A DNA stretch of 64,000 nucleotides, taken from Chrysogorgia sp. JL179-B06 (Eukaryota > Cnidaria > Anthozoa > Scleralcyonacea > Chrysogorgiidae). Made by a program: the position numbers and the translations under genes. Of the stretch, positions 53,370 through 64,000 are shown one piece after another. The DNA is taken from assembly GCA_035772405.1 (NCBI GenBank), contig JAYKKM010000192.1:383501-447500 (forward strand), given 5' to 3'. The notes below the pieces were generated by a model. It was not told the DNA's origin. It did no database searches and saw only the letters and a list, made by a program, of their open reading frames with translations. Numbering within the stretch: position 1 is the stretch's first letter; each line of letters begins with the position of its first letter.

Positions 53370-56260
53370 CAAAGAGTCGGGGCAGATGACCAGTTATATT
53401 CCAATGCCGGATTCCAATGCTATTACCAAAAAGGAGTTAATGCCATCGCTAACTTGGTCAGGTCTGAAGAAAGAATGAAGAATACCGTAATTATGGAAGA
53501 TAATAAAATAAAAGGGCTTGTACATGGAACTGCGACAGGAATTCTTAACCAGAATATCCTCATTAACAAGCTCAGTTTAGAAGGATCATTACAGCAGCAA
53601 CAAACATATTGGAAAATGGCTTGCTAGTAGCGACTCAAGATCTTGCAAAACAATACAAGAAAATGAAAGGATTAAAGTAGTCCAACCGTATGGAGTCCTC
53701 ACGTTTGCTGGAGATTATGTCAAAGCATCTGAATGTACTCCAGATCTACATCGAAGGGAAAGGCTACATTACAGAGAATCGTGGGAAAGAAGTGGTACAG
53801 TTGGTAGACTCCATCGAAAACGTCGAAAGAATGGACCAAAAAATTGTCAATAATAAGGTTAAATGGGCTATTGGAGCTAGTTATGATACAATTTTGAAAT
53901 ATCAAGTGCTAACTTCATGGCAAATTTAGCAAACGTTCAAGAAAAAAAAGTTTTAAACGCTCAAAAGATCTTGTGAATCTTAATCTTGAACTATTTCAAG
54001 ACATGAAGAAAAGTTTAGAAGAAGTTAAGACGACGCTAACTGGCCAAGCAGAAAGGAAGAAAAATATTAGAATGCTTCAAAAAATGAAGCTTGAGAAGCT
54101 TTGTCACGTGTTCAAAGGAAGAGGAAGATATCTAAAAAGTGAGCAATTTCCAGATCTTGCTGGTGGCGAGGGAGATCGTGTTGATAGAGCAGGAGGTGGG
54201 CTAGAAAGTCACCCAAGACTCATTGATACAGTACTCGATCATGCCGCAGACAGCAAACGATCATGAGGAATGCAAGGGAAACAATCTTAGCATTGTCTCC
54301 AGAGGGATTTAACATCAGCCTCTCTTCTTGCTTTAAATATACCCAAAATTACAGAGCAGGAACTTATCAAGCAAAACGACACCATACTGGCAGAGGAATT
54401 AATGCTTGCCTTTCGCTACACAAAGCCCCACGGACTGGAGTAGAACAATTCGTGGTGAATTTACATTTGTCAACTCCCAACGTCAATCTTACATTGCATT
54501 GCGCTCATTTGTTTCCAAACAACGTCATGGTTGATTTTAAGGACGCAAAGGCCAAAATCCATGCGATGTGTCGCCTGTCCAGAAACCGGGGAAAATACCC
54601 CTTCCCAATCACGACTGGGCAAGAGTAGCTCATAATGCTGTCACTCCTATGAGTTTTGGTCAATGGTCAATCCTGCACTTGATCATTTTTTTCGAAGCCC
54701 TGAGACAGGAAAATTGAAGGAGCATTTTGTTTTTATCGTGGACAATGGTCCCTCCGAATGCGCGTCAAGTCCGATTGTGAAAATGTGGTTGGTTCACTCA
54801 ACAAGGCTACTCGGGCTTAAATCAGTTATGCAGAAATAATTTGCTGAATATCATAGCAAAAGAAATCCTGTTGAATGCGTCCATGCTGCCCAGAACCACG
54901 CTCTTTCTAATGAACAATTTTCCAGTCAAGCTATTCATAAAAATTATGATATTGGAGATCAAAGACATCTGGAAAACATGGAACACATGGCGGAAAAGTG
55001 CAAAAGTGTTTGGCACATACACAGTTTGGTGGCAAACCATGTATTGCTTTACGTGGGATCGGAAAAGAAGAAAATTTTGTTTTTAATGACGAAGAACAAC
55101 TTGTAAATTTTCTCAGAAAGAGTGAATGCCGAAAGAATTAAGATTACCTACATTACCAACTGGTTAAAAACTGTTTATGGGAAGAAGTTGCCATACTCTG
55201 GAATTTAAATAAAGATTTTATTGGAATTTACAGAGATGACTGAGAGAACGAACATGTTGGATGGACAAATATTCTACTACAATTAACCCAGACGTGTAGC
55301 AAGAAGATAAGTGGAAAATTTTGACATTACAACCGATTCGAGATTACGTTAGGTGGTTAAAAACCGGGGGAGAATTGCATTATTTACCTCTGGAAAAGGT
55401 GCAAAAGTTACAGACCCAAGAATTGATGAAACACCTGCTGCATATCTTGCAAAATGCTAGAAATTATTTCCAAGGTTTTTGTGTACTGAGGACGATGTGA
55501 AAACATTTTATGCAGACTTTAAAGAAAAAATAAATAAAACATTTGGGGACGATTTTGGGACGAAAAGGAGAGAGAGTATTCGTCCCAAGATGACTTATAC
55601 AAGAAGAAAAACAAGGCTGAGTTACAGGAGCTGTGTCGGAAAAACGGGGGTAGGCAGAAAACACGAATGTGTAAAACGTCTTGTGTTGAGAAGATTAATC
55701 GAAACCCACCACCTGCCCTTGATGGATACGACGGTAAACTCTCTTCTCTTCCACATTCTGTCACTGAATTAGCTAAAATGTCAAATTCTCTGATTGCACA
55801 ACATCTTGGATTGTGGCACAAAGGATGAACTGGTTTTGAGGATTGGAATGTTGAGGCTGGGAAGAAGCTATTTGGCATTCCACAAGGAACTGGAATGGCT
55901 ATATTTAACATCATCATGGCAACAAGAACTATAATTTTGATGGAAAAGTACATGTACTTGGAAGATCCAACAATTCACAAAAGAAGAAAATTCTCAACTC
56001 CATTAGATCCTTCTGTCAGTACCTTGCGTCCGAGGCACAGTACATCCATTTCCAGCCATCAAAATAAGAAGGCATTTCTGGTTGTCCTGGAAGGAATAAC
56101 ACTGGAACTCTTGCAGAAGTTTTGGATCCTTTGGAGAACGAAATTGGGCTTTACCAACAGTCAAGCAAAGCATAAATTAAATAACTAGGCAATTACGTAA
56201 TTTTACATAAATGCATGTTAAATTATGCTATTATTGTGCTAACATTATTTTCAGGACGGT
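53370..56260 (+). pseudogene. Heavily decayed DDE-type transposase with SAP domain
   Basis: Plus-strand pieces in changing frames: an Asp-containing block FIVDNGPSECASSPIVKMWL (54735-54795), YHSKRNPVECVHAAQNHALS (54850-54910), DIGDQRHLENMEHMAEK (54950-55000), LYKKKNKAELQELCRKNG (55595-55650), which is the helix pair of a SAP DNA-binding domain, and PPPALDGYDGKLSSLPHSVT (55705-55765). VDNGPSE resembles the second catalytic Asp of rve-like integrases. More than ten frame changes. A C-terminal GWYTAEVQSIDFDDDEVDVV follows at 56320-56380. I recall similar long proteins from coral genomes, without a name. Confidence 0.5.
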
Positions 56261-56414
56261 CATTCAACCAATGTCAGTCTTAAAAAAATTACAAATTATT
56301 TTTTTATCTTTTTTTCAAAGGTTGGTACACAGCTGAGGTACAGTCCATAGACTTTGACGATGATGAGGTTGATGTGGTATTCTTGGAGGGGCCAGAATGT
56401 GTATACACAATCCC

Positions 56415-57225
56415 TATCTAGCCTCCATCGCATCCCGGACATCCCATATCGACAAAAAAAATATTCACAAAGGAAATATTCATTTTGTAACACTGAGTTA
56501 GAGCAGGTCGAGTCGGTCGCTTACCTGGGTATCACCCTGAATAACAAAATGAAGTTCTCGGAGCATGTCTCAAATACAGCAAATAAAGCAAGTAAATTAC
56601 TTGGAATGGCACGAAGAAATTTTTGGAATTGTCCGAAAAAAGTTAGGGAAACTATTTACACAACCATGGTAAGGCCAAAATTGGAATATGCTTGTGAGGC
56701 ATGGGACCCACACTACAAAAAAGACATCAAGACACTGGAAAAAGTCCAAAGAAAAGGCGCCAGATTCTGCTTGCAGAACTATGCTCCACTTGCCAGTGTT
56801 ACAGGCATGTTAGACACACTTGGATGGAAAACATTGGAAGAGAGGAGGATGAAATCAAGACTAACGATGATGTACAAGATAAGTCACAACCTGGTAGATT
56901 TTAACGCCGATCAGTATTTGATATTACACCCTGAAACTAGAACACGGGGAAGTCACCCATTGAAATATCAAATTCCCAAGGCAACTAAAGATGTTTTTAA
57001 ATTTTCATATTTCCCACGAACGATTAAAGAGTGGAACAAACTGCCACCTGAACTAGTACTCTCAAATTCATTAGGCGAATTTAAAACGAAGCTGAGTTGT
57101 CATTTTTAATTGTAATATAGGTGTATTTTAGGACTTTTTAGACATTTATATACATTGTTTTATTGTTTATTTATAGTTTTAAAGTTGGTGTGATCTTGAA
57201 AAAGTTTACCGACTAAATAAATTGA
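56415..57225 (+). mobile_element. 5'-truncated LINE
   Basis: Frame to 57109 with VESVAYLGITLNNKMKFSEH, RPKLEYACEAWDPHYKKDI, QRKGARFCLQNY, TLEERRMKSRLTMMYKISHN and a final EWNKLPPEL...F, the classical C-terminus of Jockey/CR1-type reverse transcriptases. The tail is AAATAAATTGAGATTGAGAC. About 230 residues remain open, so it is a fairly young insertion. It inserted just after the GWYTAEVQ segment of the decayed SAP transposase. Confidence 0.85.
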
Positions 57226-57375
57226 GATTGAGACCAGCGACCAAAAATCGTGTTCCGACCCACTGCGATCATTTTCCCCACAGAATAAAATAACATGGCG
57301 GTTTAGTGGAAGCATTCTACCTGAACAAGAATCAATGAGAGTTTTTCAAAAATCGCTAATTTTTCCCAATTGTAG

Positions 57376-57605
57376 CTGATATTCTTCATTCGAAGCTTCG
57401 TGGATCAAGCTTTATTGTTGTCATTTCACCTTTGCGTTCACTGATGGATGACCAAGTTATGTATTTGAATAATCTCTGTATTCCAGCCATAGCCATTACT
57501 GATGAAGAAGACCCTGAAATCATCCAGCAGGCCTTAAATGGCAATTACATAGTTTTGTTTGGTTCACCCGAATGCCTGAACCACTACTTGAAGAGGAATA
57601 TTTAC
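57376..57605 (+). pseudogene. RecQ-like helicase exon
   Basis: Between CCCAATTGTAG and TTTAC/GTATGA the frame reads DILHSKLRGSSFIVVISPLR then SLMDDQVMYLNN and NYIVLFGSPECL. This is helicase motif Ia (SPLRSLMDDQV) and Ib of RecQ-like proteins. Both ends look like splice sites. Companion exons (motif I at 34600 and 41430) are not in register with it, so I treat it as an isolated remnant of a multi-exon gene. Confidence 0.6.
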
Positions 57606-57894
57606 GTATGAAAGCTTCAGAGAAATGTTGTGTTAATAAACTTGTCCTGTTATATAATATATCTATGAATTTTCTGACTTCTAGTTTTGGTATTTTTTTA
57701 CATGTACTATTATATCATGTTAGGCAGTTTTATCACAAATCATACACCATTTTTCAAAGAAGTCTTCTCAGATGAAATAACATCAAATTATAATCACTAC
57801 AGACTTTGTGTGACCAAAACTGCTGTATTTCAATATGTTTTGAAGACTTGTTAATAGTAAGGCACTTGGGGGTACCAGCACAATTTCACGATTT

Positions 57895-58168
57895 GTACGT
57901 TGGCACGGGACCAACCCAACGTCCTGCCGAACTCAGCTGAGTGTGGTAGTGCAGACCCAGACAATCAACATCAGAGAAACGAGACCCACAACTCGACCGT
58001 AGAAGCGTGGCTGGTTTACATCATTTTGCAAATTTGGGGCTACACCAGTTTAGGTCGCCAGCTGGTGTTATTGATGTCGCTTCATTTACTGTTTCGACGG
58101 ACGTTCTCGCAAATTTGGTGCACTCAGCTGAGTTCGGCGGGACGCTGGGTTGGTCTTGTGCCATCGTA
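57895..58168. repeat. Foldback repeat, 49 bp arms
   Basis: GTACGTTGGCACGGGACCAA ... CCGAACTCAGCTGAGTG at 57895-57943 pairs with CACTCAGCTGAGTTCGGCGG ... GTGCCATCGTAC at 58120-58168, with a few mismatches. 176 bases lie between. Confidence 0.85.
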
Positions 58169-58529
58169 CAAATCACTACTCAACCACACTTCAAGGGCAC
58201 GTCATTGTCGTCAGCGATGTTACTTCGTGTTTCACAAATTTCACACGCGAAAAAAACAACCACTAAACTCACAGTCTAGTGGTGATGTGTTCAACAAATT
58301 CTACGTTTCGTTTCGCGATTAAAGTTAAGGTCTGTCAAACGTGTTTGATGGCATCAATGTCGCTTCAACGAGTCCATTCGCCGTGGAAATAATTGCAGCC
58401 ACTGTGGCAACGTGTGTTGTGCGAATAAAAACGTTGAAAACCGCAAATCACCACGCGTGGTAAAATTGCCACCCGTTGGCATGAAAGTTTTAATTCGTAG
58501 TGGACATTGTGTTGAATACTCATTCTTTT

Positions 58530-58736
58530 CAACTTGTACTGACGCCATATCTTATTGATAACCTTTGCAGACGCTTTTTTGATGTACGCTTCAGATTGAC
58601 TTATCTCACCATCAACAGACAGTTTTATTAGTTCAGCTCTTTTAGCGTCAATGTCGTCCGTCACAGTCTCATCACCAGCGGTTTGAGGTTCCTCAACTAA
58701 TTCTTCAATCGTGGCATCGTTTTTGCGTTTGACCAT
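58530..58736 (-). pseudogene. N-terminal fragment of an uncharacterised mobile-type protein
   Basis: MVKRKNDATIEELVEEPQTA ... DIDAKRAELIKLSVDGEIS ... KKASAKVINKIWRQYKLKRM, then unrelated sequence. I recall MVKRKN-starting proteins of this form from corals but not their function. Truncated after about 70 residues. Confidence 0.4.
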
Positions 58737-58799
58737 TAGTTATTACCATAGCACATATTTTATTGTGGAACAACAACTTTATGATTGTATGGATGTCCC

Positions 58800-58995
58800 C
58801 TTACCAAAGTAAAACTATGGGAATTATATGGCAAATAGTGGGCCATATATGACCCATATATGGGAATGATATGGAATGGTAGGAGCCAATATGGAAAATC
58901 TATGGTGCAATTTTTTGCTCACTTTTAAGATATGGGAAATGCATGGGATGGCAAGCCTGTGTTACCTACAATATGGTAAAACTATGGGAGCTCCA
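58800..58995. repeat. ATATGGGA-rich imperfect tandem repeat
   Basis: Many copies of TATGGGAA/TATGGAA words with GGGCCATATATGACCCATAT palindrome. No coding content. Confidence 0.6.
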
Positions 58996-59937
58996 TTTTC
59001 AGCCTGAATGAATATATATATTATATAATATTATATAAAAAATATGCTCATGTTTCATTTATATTCAGTCCTTTTCGAATTGGTTTGGAAAGTGGGCTAC
59101 ATATTGTATATCATTGTCTGAAATCTCTATGTACAAACAAAGCTCCAACAAATCATCAAGTGTAATTATTTCAGAGCAAAGTCTATTTGCCTTGCTCGCT
59201 GTGACAATGTGGGTTGCTGGCATTTCAAGTATTTCATGTTGTTCACAAACACTTCCCGAGATCTTTGACATTGGCACAACCACTGCCCCAGAGGAGATAG
59301 TAGCATTCAAATCACCAGGTACATTGAAGAAACCTTCAACTTGACCATAGGCAACGGTTCCTTGTTTCCTGTATGTAACAGTGAAGGAATTTCTCTTCAA
59401 CACTCTGATACATTCTGGAGTGAAAAACAGTGTTTCCTGCTTGAAGTCTTGTAAAGTATTTTACAGTGCAGAGTGATTCGATTTCCAAAGCCGAAATTAG
59501 ATCATCTTCAAATATGGGATCTAGGAGTCTGCTCTTTAATGCACCAACATCATAGAAACCTTGTTTCAGGAGTTCTATTACCCCTACAAGAAAAAAATAG
59601 TAAAGAACAACTTTCTATACCATATATTGGTCCTAATGTGATGAAGGGCTCCGCTCGAAATGTCAGTATTTCGTCATTAAATTCTTGGCAGTTTACCACC
59701 TTTTCACTTTGCTATATATATATATATATAATACATCTCTTGTATAGCCAATTAACTTCATTGACAACACGATTCAAAATAGCCAATAAAAATATTACAT
59801 TGAGAAGTGCTATATACAGTACCTGTTGCAGTGACCCTGAAGTTGCAAAGTAATATCCTTTGCACTTCCTGGTAGCATCTTGTTGACTTGTGACAGAAGT
59901 CATGATCTGAAATTTTATTTAAAAATCTATACTAGCT

Positions 59938-60285
59938 TGTTAAGGGCAAGGGTGCATACTTAACTATTTTATCTGGCTAATGCTAGACCACTTTATTCAG
60001 CACAGTGAAGAGCAGTCTGCAAGAGCTCATAACAGTCAACAATTCAATGTCGACGATCAGCAATGTGAATGAGCTGAAATAGTGACAAACAAAAGCACAC
60101 TTGGTTAAAATTGTGATGGCGAATGGAGAATAAACAAAAAATGACAACAAAAGAATGGCAGGAGTATACCCAATTATTAGAATTGCAACACAATCAGTCT
60201 TCAAATTCAGATGGCTAATATGTGCACCCCTAGCTGTGCCCTGCTCGTCAGGGCTCTTTATTGTGCTGAATAAAATGGTAGACTA
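59938..60285. repeat. MITE-like repeat in a CACTA intron
   Basis: AAGGGCAAGGGTGCATACTT and GGCTAATGCTAGACCA...TTCAGCACAGTGA at the left are inverted at GGCTAATATGTGCACCCCTA and TTATTGTGCTGAATAAAATGG at the right. Related words occur at 60578-60640 and 61561-61600, in each case inside or beside introns of the same gene. Confidence 0.6.
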
Positions 60286-61047
60286 TAGATATTACAGTAA
60301 AACTGATTCAGAACACATGATATTTCATTATTAATAAGCTAATCAGCTTATTACTTGTAAGTTGAATATTATTGCTATCAACCTCACCTGGCTACCAATA
60401 TTCTGTGTCCCATGAAAATAGCTCCCGATGTCCCCATTCCAGTCCTCAAACACAAAAAGTGAACTGGTCCAAAGAGGTCCATGATCCATTACACACTTTT
60501 TTAAGTGGAGTAACATGTGATGGTTCATCAGAACATACCTGGGATCTAGCAAGAAAGAATGTACAAAAACAAGATATTAACCCATGAAGGAGCAAAGGTG
60601 CATCAGGGCTCTTGACTTTGCTGAATAACATTTCCTGACATTAGCTGGATAAAGATGACAAAGCAGTACTGTTCTCTTTTCCAACCCTTATATTTACCAA
60701 CTCACCATAATAAACATCAAATATTTCCACAAAATGAATCAATAGTTTTCCAGCTTTTTCAAGTTGTTCTGGTGATATTCCTGACAGCAAGTAAACTCCA
60801 CCAACCAACAATGAATAATGTTGGTGCAACTCGTCATCAAGGACATCTTTCATGCAAGGCAGAGAGTAATAGAAAAGCCAGTTTCTATACTCTGTGGCTG
60901 AAAGTACATAGGAAAAACATGTTTCACAATGTTAAAATATACAGTAAACATTAAGGCCGACCGACCCTGTTTTTGTGAAACCAAAATAAAATTTGTATGT
61001 ATTATTTACTTTGATCAAAAACTGGTTATTTTTTGCGCTTTTCAACT

Positions 61048-61098
61048 TCGTACCCAGGGGTTTCATCGGCGAGGCGGGTGAAAAGCTGGGTACGAGCT
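61048..61098. repeat. Hairpin TCGTACCCAG/CTGGGTACGA
   Basis: Stem around GGGGTTTCATCGGCGAGGCG; inside the first visible CACTA intron. Confidence 0.75.
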
Positions 61099-61610
61099 TT
61101 TTTATTTCCATATTTTTCCTGACCGACTGACACTAAAAATTTTGAAAAACATCTGTGCCCCAACGTATCAAATTGGTGTGGCCTAAGATCTGATTAAATG
61201 GAATACATGAATTTATTACAAACCTTTCCAAAATTTTATTTGATGTTCAATACTTCTTGGAACCCTGGTTACAACATTTGGAGGCTTAATTCCTAGAAGG
61301 CGCTTGTCAACAACCCCCACACTATTCCCACAATACCACCTTCGGCCACTATGTTTTGAGCGGAACCAAAGACCAATCAGCTGCTTCACAACACCAAGAA
61401 ATACACAATGCATTGTATCAATAGCAATACCATTGAAAATATCAAAACTTGGCAGTTGCAAACGAGGACTTGGAGCCTTTAAGCCATGAACCTAGAAAAA
61501 GGGTATATTAGCTTTAATATATCAGCAAAAGAAACCTGGTATATTAGCTTTCTTCTAAATAATTAACCCATTAAGGGGCAAGGGTGCATGATCACTCCGC
61601 TCAAATAGAA

Positions 61611-63195
61611 TCATCTAAAGAGTATATGCACGCCTTTTAGGTGTGCATATTTCCTCAAAATCTCTGGATAATTAGGGTTGTCGAGAGTCAGCAGCTCCTT
61701 TAGATCAACCTTTGTTGTGCAGACCGGTAACACGCACTTTCCTCCGGTGTCACTAATTTTGACGTTGTAGGTTTCTATGCGTCTCGTGACATGACCAACG
61801 ATGGTTTTGATCCCGTGAGTAAGCGTTTGCGAGGGCTTCAATTTTAGCAGATCAACCAAGAATGCCGAGATGTATGTACTGGTCGCACCAGTGTCCAACA
61901 ACGCTCGACATTTGACTGCATGTACGCTTACGATTACCACTGGATGGCACACTTTCTCTTCCTGGTGTGTCGCTGTCATCGCATGTTCTCCACCTTTCGG
62001 CTTGGAGGCTTGATCACAAATCGAGGTGTGATGCTTCTGTTTGCAATTGCCACAGGTCCAACGACTTAGGCAGTTCGACGCACGATGTTCAGTTCTAGTA
62101 CAATTGAAACAGAGACCCTTTTCCGATCTTGGCTCGTTGTGATGGTACAATCCACGGATTAGTGAGATGGGTCGTCACAGTACACACATTTTCGTTGTTG
62201 TATGGTATGTTCTCGTCCATACAGGCTTCTATGTCTTGGAGGTAACTTGAGTGGCTTCTCGTTCAACTTGACGATGGGATGAATTTCCTTCCATGTGTGA
62301 AGGGCGTCGAACCCCACATTTGCCAGTCGACTTGACCTTGAACCAATTGCGCCTTTATTCCGGGCAACTTGTCCAGAACTTCGCGAACCATTGACCAACA
62401 ATCTGTAATTTTCCCCAATGTTTCCACAGATTGGACGTTGAAGGTCAATGTCTCGTAGAAGTAGTGAACATCTGCAGCATTTGAACTGGAAACCACAGGG
62501 AGTACCCTTATGTTCTCCACATAAGCGTTTAGGATTTCACTCATGTTTCTGTAATTGGTTTTCAGGATATTTTTGGCTCGTTGATATCCCTCTACGGTGA
62601 AGGGTAGGCCATCAATTCGGCATCGCACACTACGTTCCACCAATTATTTGAGGTACGCAAACTTTGTCACGGCTGGCAAATCTGTTTTGTCGATCTCGGT
62701 TTCAAATTTATTCCAAACGCCAACCAATTGGTTAATTTCCCGTCATATTTGGTGATAACGAGCTTCGGTAATTTTACACGCTGTGCCTCTGGCGACTTTG
62801 AGGTAGTTTGCTCGGAATCGGACGCTGGTAGCAACTGCTTTTTCTGCTCCCACTGCTCCTTTTCGAAATTCAGTTGAGTTACACGTTGTTTGGCTAGAAA
62901 TTCCTCTTTGTCCTTTGAGACAGCGCTGCAGGGAGTCGACTTCAACGTCTGCTTGGTCGACTTGTTGCTCGATTTCTTGTCCCCATTTCTCGATTTCTTC
63001 GACAGATTCTCCCTTTCCAAGTTCAGCTTCTTCTGAGTCTCTCTTTAGCTCTTCAACCGCGGTTATTATCGCTACCAATGCTTCCTTATGTCGACGGATC
63101 TTCTCTAGATTTTGTCGACAATGGCCTTTGTTTTGCTTTGCGTTAGGTGTAACAATTGCAGTTTTACCTTTATTTTCTCTTCTGGCTCACTCATA
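61611..63195 (-). pseudogene. BEL/Pao retrotransposon gag and protease, truncated
   Basis: Start near 63194 (MSEPEEKIKVKLQLLH), coiled-coil-like acidic region (63080-62900), then LPKLVITKYDGKLTNWLAF (DUF1759-type gag), zinc-knuckle motifs CVYCDDPSH and CFNCTRTEHRASNC with CGNCKQKHHTSIC (62100-62020), and aspartic protease core ALLDTGATSTYIS (about 61890). It ends at 61611 before any reverse transcriptase, so the 3' half is deleted. At least five frame changes. It lies beside the CACTA gene, probably inserted into it. Confidence 0.75.
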
Positions 63196-63235
63196 ATTCG
63201 TCAAAGGATTACACAATCCCGTCGGAGGTGCCAGA

Positions 63236-63557
63236 TGTTGCGAATGCTCGCCTCCATTCGCTGTACTCTGCAACAGATCACAAATGAGGGTTTTTGAATA
63301 TTTATTTATCGTCGCTCAGGTCTCACTTCTTGTCACAATCGAGGTCTCACATGCACTAAATCGGTTCTAACTAATCCTATTAACTATGTACGTCACCGCG
63401 CCATAATAATCATATAGACATTCCTTCACAATCCCATGCATTTACACCACTTAACTAATACATTCCGACCAGTCTCCAACACTAATTTTGTTTTACGTGA
63501 AATATATGAGTAATGGCTTGCAAAGACTTGTACAGTAGTTATAATTGTTGACACTAC
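63236..63557 (-). mobile_element. 5' LTR of the BEL/Pao element (left end uncertain)
   Basis: On the minus strand an LTR-like end CGCAACA at 63236 is followed by TCTGGCACCTCCGACGGGAT, a primer-binding-site-like sequence, and then the gag start. The outer end is a guess: TGTAGTGTCAACAATT at 63557. Confidence 0.45.
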
Positions 63558-64000
63558 AATTAGGATTCCAAAGGGGGAGCCCAGTGGATCGGAGTATGAA
63601 AAAGGTTGGTATGGTGTCTTTGCGGTAAGGGGGGTCCAAGGCATGTGCCCCACAGAAATTTTGAAAGGCCCATATCTGCTTTTGCGGCAATTTCTGGACG
63701 AATTTTTGTGGAATTATGCCACTAGATATTTGTTAGCATTGTCCTTTATACCGTGCTTATAATTATTGTCAATGCTTACCCATTTTGAAAATAGCACACA
63801 CAGTTACAGCGTCACAGGTTTCCTGAACGTACTAAATGGAAACTAAAGACAAAAAACACCTATTGCATGATTTGGATATGACGTTTTCCATACGTTTTTA
63901 TGAGCTATATATGTTGTGTTCTCATCTATAGTCCTTATGGGCGTTGTTTTGACGTACGATATGATGTATCAACATAATCACCCTTTTACTGCTGAATCTT
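63558..64000. other. No gene seen
   Basis: Unassigned sequence to the window end. Short open frames only. Confidence 0.35.

Larger units (their letters stand above)
59065..61491 (-). pseudogene. CACTA/EnSpm-type transposase (DUF4218 branch), multi-exon
   Basis: Minus-strand exons: 61491-61224 (FDIFNGIAIDTMHCVFLGVV, RLLGIKPPNVVTRVPRSI), 60897-60706 (TEYRNWLFYYSLPCMKDVL, ISPEQLEKAGKLLIHFVE), 60545-60388 (NHHMLLHLKKCVMDHGPLW, FEDWNGDIGSYFHGTQNI). All join in phase with AG/GT boundaries. These are the conserved DUF4218-type blocks downstream of the catalytic core in CACTA-like proteins. The IDTMHCVFLGV block holds a conserved Asp and His. Further down, 59583 downward (VIELLKQGFYDVGALKSRLL) and 59403-59065 (LKRNSFTVTYRKQGTVAYGQ, DDLLELCLYIEISDND) follow in two frames, so a frameshift lies near 59410. 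A candidate exon at 59906-59823 does not fit by phase. Upstream exons were cut off by the BEL element at 61611. Confidence 0.7.

Overview
The window looks like repeat-rich nuclear DNA of an animal, most likely a cnidarian such as a coral or sea anemone. The reasons are AT-rich sequence, genes split by spliceosomal introns (GT..AG, with reading phases that agree across junctions), and a dense mixture of DNA transposons, LINE ends, SINEs, LTR-element pieces and hairpin repeats. The taxon is my inference from family resemblance recalled from memory; no search was run.

Layout. 1-8260: a large transposon-type gene on the minus strand (Helitron/PIF1-like by recollection) is split by a 6.8 kb hAT element (500-7332) with 18 bp inverted ends and an exact 8 bp target duplication. 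Inside it is a nine-exon, disabled transposase gene, one of whose introns holds a LINE end. 8260-17200: a hairpin repeat, a Crypton-like tyrosine recombinase gene, a decayed MULE transposase, a tRNA-derived SINE, a two-exon remnant with a Cys-rich P2X7-C-terminal-like motif, a large inverted/tandem repeat and a Penelope-like scrap. 17220-19992: a second, BED-type hAT element with damaged coding sequence. 20152-25438: a 5.3 kb element bounded by TTAA duplications and short AGGGGAA ends, with an apparently intact two-exon gene for a 786-residue protein that I cannot place in a named transposase superfamily. It is the best candidate for something undescribed.

25440-40070 holds the one convincing cellular gene: a PWWP-domain (chromatin reader) gene on the plus strand, with an ATG exon at 29448, a 6.5 kb first intron full of nested elements, a proline-rich low-complexity exon, a 16-base micro-exon and a basic exon. 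Elements in or near its introns include a LINE end, an LTR element, an internally deleted Tc1-like gene, a gag-like exon interrupted by a palindromic SINE with a 16 bp target duplication, a TA-flanked inverted-repeat element, and a 156 bp hairpin MITE with TTA duplications.

40070-64000 is again accessory: a P-loop ATPase-like gene of transposon type, OTU-like fragments, satellite-like repeats, hairpin MITEs, a decayed SAP-domain transposase, a LINE end, RecQ-like helicase exons, a multi-exon CACTA/DUF4218-type transposase and the 5' half of a BEL/Pao retrotransposon. Few of these genes work together. The biology is mostly serial insertion of mobile DNA, much of it datable by nesting order.
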